64,000 nucleotides of DNA, taken from NCBI RefSeq assembly GCF_954871325.1, contig NC_088775.1, forward strand, positions 15,539,561 through 15,603,560. Reading direction: 5' to 3'. This DNA comes from Gordionus sp. m RMFG-2023 (lineage: Eukaryota > Nematomorpha > Gordioida > Chordodea > Parachordodidae). The notes under the pieces were generated by a model. The model searched no databases. It was given only the letters and a program-made list of their open reading frames with translations, and was not told the DNA's origin. Made by a program: the position numbers and the translations under genes. Below are positions 56,508 through 64,000 of this stretch, one piece after another (within the stretch, counting starts at the first letter, position 1; the number at the start of each line of letters is the position of its first letter).

Positions 56508-57519
56508 TAAAATAATAAAAGGCAATACAAACTATAAACACACATATTGTTTATATTTTTTATCGAAATTAATATAATTAATATCATTCAAATATTATAA
56601 TTTTAAACATTAGATAAAGGAACTCTTTTTTCAAATAGAACATCATTTAATCTAATCTATTTGGTCTATTAATTAAATTAGGAGTGGAGACTGGTAAATA
56701 ATATAACGAATAAAAATATCTTTGATAATCAGATATTTAGTATATTATAGAGTCCAACCCATACTCTGGAGATAAAAAAAAACTATTTGTAGAGATGGTT
56801 GCATCTCGGGGACTGGGCTTAGAAATAAGTTTAGGGGATTTTATCTATAAGGATATTGCAGTTGCCACTAAAGTTCCTCTAGTTTTTTATTTATATAATG
56901 GATGAGAATTTGCGGCTAATAATGCTTGACTAGCTTCTAATAAGTCGATGTATTAATTTCGTCTTTAAAAAAATCAAGATTCATGTTCCGAACTTTTATC
57001 ATTTGTAATGAATGAATAAAGAAATTATAAAAATAACAAAAGACAAGTTACGTTTTGTTTCTTAAAGATATATAAAGGCTACGGAGCTCTTTGTTACATT
57101 TTCAAATTGATGGAATTACAGGAGCGTTATAGTAACTCTATTTGTAACTTTTGGTTCAACCCTTGTTATGGTCTTATAATTGAAGAAACTTTAATTAAAC
57201 ATTAAATCAAAAAGATATAAAATAGCTCTTTTAGATTTGTGATTCTCTCATTTAGACCTTTTAGATTTTATTTCTTCTTTTACACTATTTACCAATTGAA
57301 CGATGTTCTTTTCGTTTAGCAATAAATTTGTAAATTCTGAAAATAGTTTAATAAAATTTTAGAAATTGGGAGAGGGATAAATTATCTATGTTTTCTATAA
57401 ATTCTGTCAATATAGTCCAAATTTGACACATTCAAAGCTGAGCAAACAAAATTCAAACTTCCCACAACATGTTAAAATTCATTTTTTTATTTATTTTTTA
57501 CTAAACTTTACATTTAAGA

Positions 57520-57960
57520 AGATGGCAAATAAAAAATGATTTTCAGATGACTCGAGTTTAATTAAAATTTTAAGGCAAGAAAAACATTAGGTTTTTGAAA
57601 AAATTTCCTAAGAGAAACGGGTATATAGCAGTCTTGAATCCATTGATTACAAAAATTGATTCTTGAATCAAGTAGAAAACGTGGATTCTCATGAAATTGC
57701 TGTATTGAGCCAAGAAGACCGATTGTATTTTGCAAGCCTTAGTATATCAGATTAGCTGTAGTGCTAAAATGTTTAAAAACGAAACAAGCTCAGGACCTAA
57801 TAAGTTCCCGCCCTCGTACATATTAAGCAATTTCTACAAAAATACCTCAGTAGTTTGTTCATTTCATATGGTTCACGGATGAAAAGCTGTTTACAGTGAC
57901 TCCGTGGATAAATCTAAAATCATAGGGTGTGCGTTGCAGTTTCAATGATTAAGTTGGAGC
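57520..57960 (+). pseudogene. Decayed mariner-type transposase
   Basis: On +, in shifting frames, the text VLSQEDR (near 57700), KCLKTKQAQDL (near 57765) and WFTDEKLFTVTPWINLKS (near 57868-57920) matches mariner-family transposases (LVLSQED.P.TH..; CLKK.RAQ.L; FFTDEKLFTV..P.N.QND). The D of FTDEK is the first catalytic residue. Many stops and shifts are present, and no terminal repeats or downstream DDE parts were found. Confidence 0.6.
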
Positions 57961-59443
57961 CAATCGATTGCGAGTACAATATTTGACTCAAATTAATTTT
58001 AAATGTTGATATTTTTGTCGAATTGTAAAGTTTAATAAAAATATATTTTTACATATTGGAAACTTTGATGCGCAAACCTTTGAATTTATATAAAATTTTA
58101 TTGAATTATTTTAGATAGATTTATTGGTAGAACCTAAAGAATATCAGTTCAAATTGGAACACAGTGTATATCCTACCCGACGCCTATAAAATTGAATTTA
58201 AGTGTTTATCATCAAATAACTCTCGACAAATAAGGATATTCCATTATTTTTATCAAAAATATTGTATAACTGGATAATAAAACTTTTTTTAAAATATTTT
58301 ACATAACAAATATAATTTATCATTAAAATTTATTATTATATAATAAAAGCTTCCATTCATATTAAAAAAAATTTTAAATAATTTAAATTGCATTTTTAAA
58401 AAAATGTATATATCACAATTACTTTAATCTTTGTTATAAATAAATGCAAATTATAATAAAATCAAATTATAATAAAATCAAATTATAATAAAATCAAAAG
58501 GAAATTCGATTGAAATCTGCTAACAAGTTAATATAGGCTAAAATTATAATTGAATAATGTAACAACTAGGCTACGTTACTTAATGAATGCTCTATTGAAA
58601 AAACTTGGAAAAAGAAGTTTCTTCTAAGTTTCAAGAGTTTGTCAGGCATGTGACCTGTTTTTTTTACTTAGGGAACATCTAAAAGAAGGGAGTGGGGTAT
58701 TTATTTTGAAATTTGTGTATTTAATATATTACGTTAAAATAACTTGCAAAGGGATATAAATTCAGATAAATTGTTGTATATGCCTAAATATAATCCTGAC
58801 TCATTTTTTAATTATGATCAACATTTAAGTTATGGTAAACTACATTTTGTGAAAATTTTTAGTTGGGGCAAAAATTTATATAAATAGTTACCTTCCTCCT
58901 TATAATTTCCCTCTGCTATCCTTACTACCGATGTATATACTATGTCATTTATAAGGGGAATAAAACCTAGAAAGTGTATTATTACCTATAAGGAAATAAA
59001 GGAATTATTATGTTTTTGTTATTCAAACTTTCTTGTCTAAGCTTATATTATTGAACTAATACAATGATTAATAAAATTTGCAACATTGTAAGAAGCGGCA
59101 CCATATCTTTATTAAATATGCTTATAAAAAAATTCAGAATAATTGGCCTAGAGTTCATTATATCATCTAAATTAATATAAAATAAACTTGTTAGCAATTT
59201 TATATATAATTAATTTTGTAATTTTTAGCCTATAAATAAGATATAATATTTTATATATACAGAAAAACACCAAAAAATTTTGGCTTTGAAGTTAAAACTA
59301 AATATAAAAAATATGATGCATGTTATTCAAAGCTCAATCTTGATAAACATTTAATCTCCTCTAAGGTTAAGTAAAGAGCTAATAGTTAAATTACTAGAAC
59401 CTACCAGCGTCTTCATGAGAATAAATAAATGAAGACAACACGT
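57961..59443. other. No gene seen
   Basis: AT-rich sequence with a small direct repeat (AAATTATAATAAAATC, three copies near 58448-58500). Nothing else supportable. Confidence 0.4.
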
Positions 59444-59551
59444 TCAGATTGATTCATTTTCTATTCTCAAAATATTTTTGATTCTACCCCTTATGAGCCT
59501 ACAACATATCCCCTGAAAGTATGGTGACAAACTCTCCATAATGTAAGCACC
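59444..59551 (-). CDS. Possible terminal exon of an unidentified gene
   Basis: Behind a strong acceptor (CTGTTCTTTTACAG) an open frame of 35 codons runs to TGA at 59444-59446. It reads GAYIMESLSPYFQGICCRLI and continues RGRIKNILRIENESI. The pyrimidine tract, the sharp rise in GC and the clean end suggest a real last exon. I do not recognise the family and found no convincing upstream exon to the right, although a coding-like patch lies near 60190-60290 on -. Confidence 0.3.
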   Translation of the reverse strand, partial: GAYIMESLSPYFQGICCRLIRGRIKNILRIENESI

Positions 59552-62500
59552 CTGTAAAAGAACAGAGAAATATGTTAAGAATTATGGATAAATTACATGT
59601 ATATTTCAATGAGGTTCCAGAGTACTAAAATCTAACATTTCTGCAAAATTTTGTATATTATAATAGTAATATTTAAAATTATTTTAACTTTACGATATAA
59701 AATGAAAGTGTTTTATGTTGCATTTGATTTAGTGATTGTCCAACTAACAGAAAGTTTTAGTTATGTGTTGTTTCAAACATTTTTATTTTAATGATATTAA
59801 AGAGGTTTGTTTTTTTTATAAGTTAAAATTTGGTGAAATTCTTTAAATCCCGAACAATTTAAAAGATGGATAAATTCAATGATATCCATTTTACAATTAT
59901 AGATTTATAACAATATATAACTTCTGGTGGTAATGGATGTAAAGACGGTGTCGCAAATGAAATTAACCATTCTTTTATCATATTTTACCATTCATGCAAT
60001 TTATCAGCTTTTAGATTTTATAATTTTAAATAAATACCTATTAACCTTCTCATCGATGCAAAGCCGAAAAAGTGATTAAGAGACAGAGCTGTATAAGATA
60101 CTTAAAAGTTGGCATAAATTTTTGTTTTTTATGAGGGGAGAGGGCTGCATCATAACCCCTCAGGGAAGTAGAAAATTGAACTATTTCCATTCCACTAACG
60201 AAATTTTGCAGAGATCTTGCTCAATTAAAGTTAAACATGTTTTAATCACAATAGAAAGCGACGGGGCCTCAGCAGAATCAGCATGATATAAGCTATGACG
60301 AGTGTGCATACCTTCAAAAGATTATAATATTTAATATTATTTTTAAAAAAAATTATTCTTAACAATAGGCCAACTATTATTGATATTTGACGGTGCCAAC
60401 TACTCAATTTTGCGTAAAGAAATAAACAATAGAATTTATTAGAGGATCTTGAAAATATTTTATTTGTATATGGCTCAATATTATTGTTTAGAGAACAGTT
60501 ATAAAATTTAAAAATGCATACGAAGATGTTCAAACTGGTTTTTAAAGGTTCAAACCGACCCGATATATTATTTTTCACAAACCAAACCTGCCACATTACA
60601 GTTATTTTTATCTGAACCTGAACCCAATCGATATTCGTTAGGGTTGCTTTTTCATTGATATAATAAATCAATTATATTACCTGAATTTTGAGCGAATACA
60701 TCTAATATTAGATTAGCAGCTAATATGATAAAAACAGTCAGGCCGAAATTTTTTTGATATATATTATAAAAATGCTTAAATATTAAGCGTATTTTACTCA
60801 AATAACTCATTCTAAATCTTTGCGTATAATAAACAAAAAAGATTTACAATTAGAATTTTTTTTTCACTCACTTGAATTAATATTATTAGATTAACATAAT
60901 TATTTGCTTAAGAATTATAATAATTTCTTTCTTTTTTTTTAAATTAAAAAGTTATGAGGGTTTAATATGTAATTTATTTTTTAAAATATTATTTTTCTGT
61001 TAGATTTATTTTTTATAATACATTAAAATATCTTTTTATTTTATTATTTTAAAAAAAAATTAACGTGAATTACTTTTATTACTTTAGCTGAGATATTTTT
61101 CATAGAGAATAAAGGTTAATAAGTAAACATTGAATATTTAATAATATATTAATTATAGTTGAGGTGCAATATAAAACATAATATAATGAAATAATTTTTT
61201 TAAATGAAATAAGATGTAATGTCGTGACTTTTTTAAAAAAATAATAATTTATATTGTAATTAATTTGAATCATGCTCAATAGCATCAAACCCAAGTTTGC
61301 TAAATTCCATATTAAAAAAACTTTTTGGCAGAGGAAGCCGGAAAGAAGGAAAACAACATCTTAATAAGAAAATGTGAAGTTCGTACGCATGTGTCAAATT
61401 CGCACGAGTAAAGAATAAAAAAGTAAAACTTTTCATAAAAGATCCTTGATCTCTTATGGAATTTTTATTTTATTTCCTGAAATTTAAAAAAAGTAAATTT
61501 TATTCAGATAAAAAGGAAGAAGTTAATCTAACAAGTCCTAATTTATTATGTAAGCACCAATATATTTTTTTAACATTATTATTTTAAAAATAACTATTTT
61601 AGAAATTTTTGTAAGGTTGATGAAAATATTATCAAAGATCAACATCTTTAATAAATACACAAAATTATGATTCATTTGTGTGGTTAAATGTACATTGCAT
61701 TAATCGTAAAATATTATATGAAAGAAAGGTAACCAAACATAAATTAAACACTTATCAGTTATAAAGAAGATAAAGTTAAAATATATGGTTATATGTGTTT
61801 ATAACATATGCATAAAACATCCCAATATATGTCTTTAATTTATTAGCTATCTTTTTGAAAATTAAAACTTAAAGAATAACCCTTATGATTAACCTTATTA
61901 ACCTAAGTCCTCTAGACCTATTAGAGTCCCGCCCCCATGGTGAGAATAGAAAATAATTCAGATGTTTGATGAAAAGGTATCCCCGAAAATCCCTGAAGTA
62001 CCCCTGAGATTTTAATGACACAACTCATTTATACCCACCCCACCCTTTCCTATTAGAGGGTCTTTCTCTAAACGAAATTTAAATGTTAATATAATTCAAT
62101 TTAACATTACACATCGATTATAACTATAAGATGCGTTCACATTTAAAAATTCTAAACAAAACCTTTTTTTATACCTACTTTTAACTTTAAAAAATAATTT
62201 CTTTATCAAAATTTATGATATTATTTATATGCCATTTATACTCGTGGTATTAGATTTCTTTTATGTTTATTTAACTTCTTTTCTTATATATATTATATAA
62301 TATTCTTTTTTTATAATCATTGAAAATAGTTTAATTTGTGTGATTTTTGCATTATTAATTTTCTTATATAAAAAGGCAATAATTTCCTTTTTTTATCGCG
62401 TAAGCGTAGCATGGTATACATAAGTACATGCTATCTTTATTTTTCGAAATTCATTGTGATCATTTAATCATAAAAATAAAATGTTCTTTGATTTTCATTT

Positions 62501-64000
62501 ACATGATCTTTTAATTAGTTTTTATTCGTGTTATTGATAAATTTAATATTCGGCACAGAATGAGGGGAAATTCTTCTTAGCATAAAATGATTTTCACGAG
62601 AACAGGCTAATTTTCGAAGTGGGAATTCCCCTGCATCCTTCCCTCCCCCCTCGGCTACGCCTATGCTCATATTATAAAGAAACAAAATTATGTTTAATAC
62701 ATATATCTAAAAATTTTAATTAATTGAAAAAAATGTTCACTAAATCATAGGTTTATATAAACCTATTTAGAAAATATTAAAAAATTAATAAGTTTATATT
62801 ATCCTAGATATTTTAAAATTAAATGTTTACGAGTGACCATAATTTAATCATAAAAATGGATTTTCTTATACTTGTGCAACAAGAAATAAATCAGCGGCAG
62901 CGGTTTCTATTTTTTCATTGGCGATTGCCGGTGTGCCAAGTTTGCTGCCAGGCCAACCCACCTGTACTGCATATTTTAAATTTCTTATAATGAATTTATA
63001 TTATCATTCAAATATTTTATTTTGATATATAATTTATTTGAGCACTCTTAGTTTCATTTATGGTAATAGAGTTATTAAGCTTTTCCGGAACTCACTTCTA
63101 TATAATAATATAATAGCAATATTTTAAAACAAAATTATAAATAAATTTGAAGTTCCATTAGACTTTACCATTCCTGCTCTAAATTGATAATGCTCTTATA
63201 GAATCGTTGCTTATAGTGCCCCCCCCCAGCATAAATTTCTAGTTATATAAAAAAATACTATATTAAAATATTTACACTTTAGTTTGTAAAAATATTTTTA
63301 AATTTTCTGGGGTGTCTATTCAAAATATATCCTTTAAACATTTTTTTTTTCATAGTGTCACAAATAGGGATAAACATTTAAAACAACATTTATATTCAAT
63401 GCTAAATATTTATAGACATATTCGGGCTTAATTTTTATTATTGATTGATTTATAGATATTGCTATATTGGAATCAATCAATTTTAAGTAAATATTAATTT
63501 AATCATAATTATTTTTAAATATTTTTAAGCGTTCAACTTTGAGAAATTTTCCATTTTGAGTTTTATGATTTGTTTTCTATTCATTATTTATATAACATAT
63601 TATAATTTATAAACATAATTTATCATTTAATTTAATTTTGTTCATTTAACGATAAAAATTAATGCTTGATCAAATAATAAATGAAAAGCATTGTTCCGAA
63701 AAACATACTGACTCCGATTTGAGAAATATAGGTTAAAGGATAAGGCAATGAAATCTGATCTACGTAAATCTATATAAAAAAATAAATTATATATTAAAAT
63801 TTGTCATCCCTGTAAATAATTAATAAATATGAATACCATTAAATTAATTAATTTATTATGCTTTAATTGATATTTTTAAAATCTACTATGTATAAAATAT
63901 ATTAGCATCAATGTGTTTTTCAGTGAATGTGTAATTTTTTTAAAAATTTTAAATCATTTTTTGAGAGCGTTTTTTTAAAAAAGTAAAAATCCAATTTTGC
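59552..64000. other. Mostly AT-rich; repeat scraps, no supported gene
   Basis: A GAACCC/GGTTC-rich fragment near 60540-60640 resembles the ends of the element at 35241-36046 and accounts for part of the 141-codon - frame there. Near 62570-62665 a C-rich patch ends CGGCTACGCCTATG, the typical edge of a transposon, similar to patches at 1780-2035 and 6240-6370. A C run lies at 63219-63227. From about 63900 the sequence repeats that at 35085-35220. Confidence 0.4.

Larger units (their letters stand above)
54218..57164. mobile_element. hAT-like element of the TAACGGTTACC type
   Basis: The left end CAGGTTTGGGCAGGTTACTC is followed by AACGGTTACCGTTACTC repeats. The right end, complemented, reads AAGGGTTGAACCAAAAGTTAC with GAGTTAC further in. 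Flanks GCTATGGT (54210-54217) and GTTATGGT (57165-57172) agree at 7 of 8. I see no transposase in the interior; it holds a CCGGG-type island (55265-55650) and the MITE at 55938-56507. Whether all 2.9 kb is one element plus insertions cannot be proved here. Confidence 0.55.

Noticed and set aside
60246-60671. 141-codon - strand ORF
   Set aside because: Part of it is a GAACCC-rich repeat fragment and the rest is low-complexity; no domain seen.

Overview
The window is very AT-rich animal DNA (long A/T tracts, GC visibly under about 30%). Its genes are split into exons joined by GT..AG introns, from about 42 nt to several kb long. The families seen (an ARHGAP6-like RhoGAP, an RBPMS/couch potato/MEC-8-type RNA-binding protein and a cysteine-rich GCC2/GCC3 repeat protein) point to an invertebrate metazoan. 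I cannot name the lineage from the sequence alone. Most of the window is transposon debris.

Layout. (1) 2.5-6.0 kb, + strand: 3' exons of an RBPMS/MEC-8-like gene with the end of a first RRM, an Asn-rich linker and a divergent second RRM. (2) 8.5-24.5 kb, - strand, possibly reaching 30.7 kb: a RhoGAP gene of the ARHGAP6/36 type. Its exons were recovered by hand with mostly matching splice phases, and it ends in an 822-codon Ser/Asn-rich last exon. Its introns hold two related hAT-type elements with 8-bp target duplications, a hAT transposase scrap, an inverted-repeat element with a nested insertion, an element with roughly 580-bp terminal inverted repeats, a Tc1 element and two clusters of a 14-bp degenerate repeat. 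(3) 25-34.8 kb: almost featureless AT-rich sequence with a few transposon scraps and one convincing coding exon at 30.5-30.7 kb. (4) 34.8-39.9 kb: a tandem array of a roughly 205-bp unit, cut by a hAT element with a ZMYM1-like transposase, which is itself cut by a small hAT MITE; both insertions have perfect 8-bp duplications. (5) 40.5-43.5 kb: LINE and hAT remnants and unassigned sequence. (6) 44.5-45.4 kb, - strand: the last four exons of a GCC2/GCC3 cysteine-repeat gene with very short introns. (7) 45.7-54.1 kb: a fossil Ty3/gypsy-type LTR complex made of a coding part and a large non-coding part with internal tandem repeats. (8) 54.2-64 kb: a hAT-like element with a nested MITE, a decayed mariner, one possible exon and plain AT-rich DNA.

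The host genes do not form a functional cluster. The RhoGAP would switch off Rho-family GTPases at the actin/membrane cortex, the RRM protein would act in RNA splicing or processing, and the Cys-repeat protein is probably secreted or cell-surface. The most unusual features are the 14-bp arrays, which tend to occur as forward/inverted pairs like foldback elements, and several nested insertions whose empty sites can be read directly.
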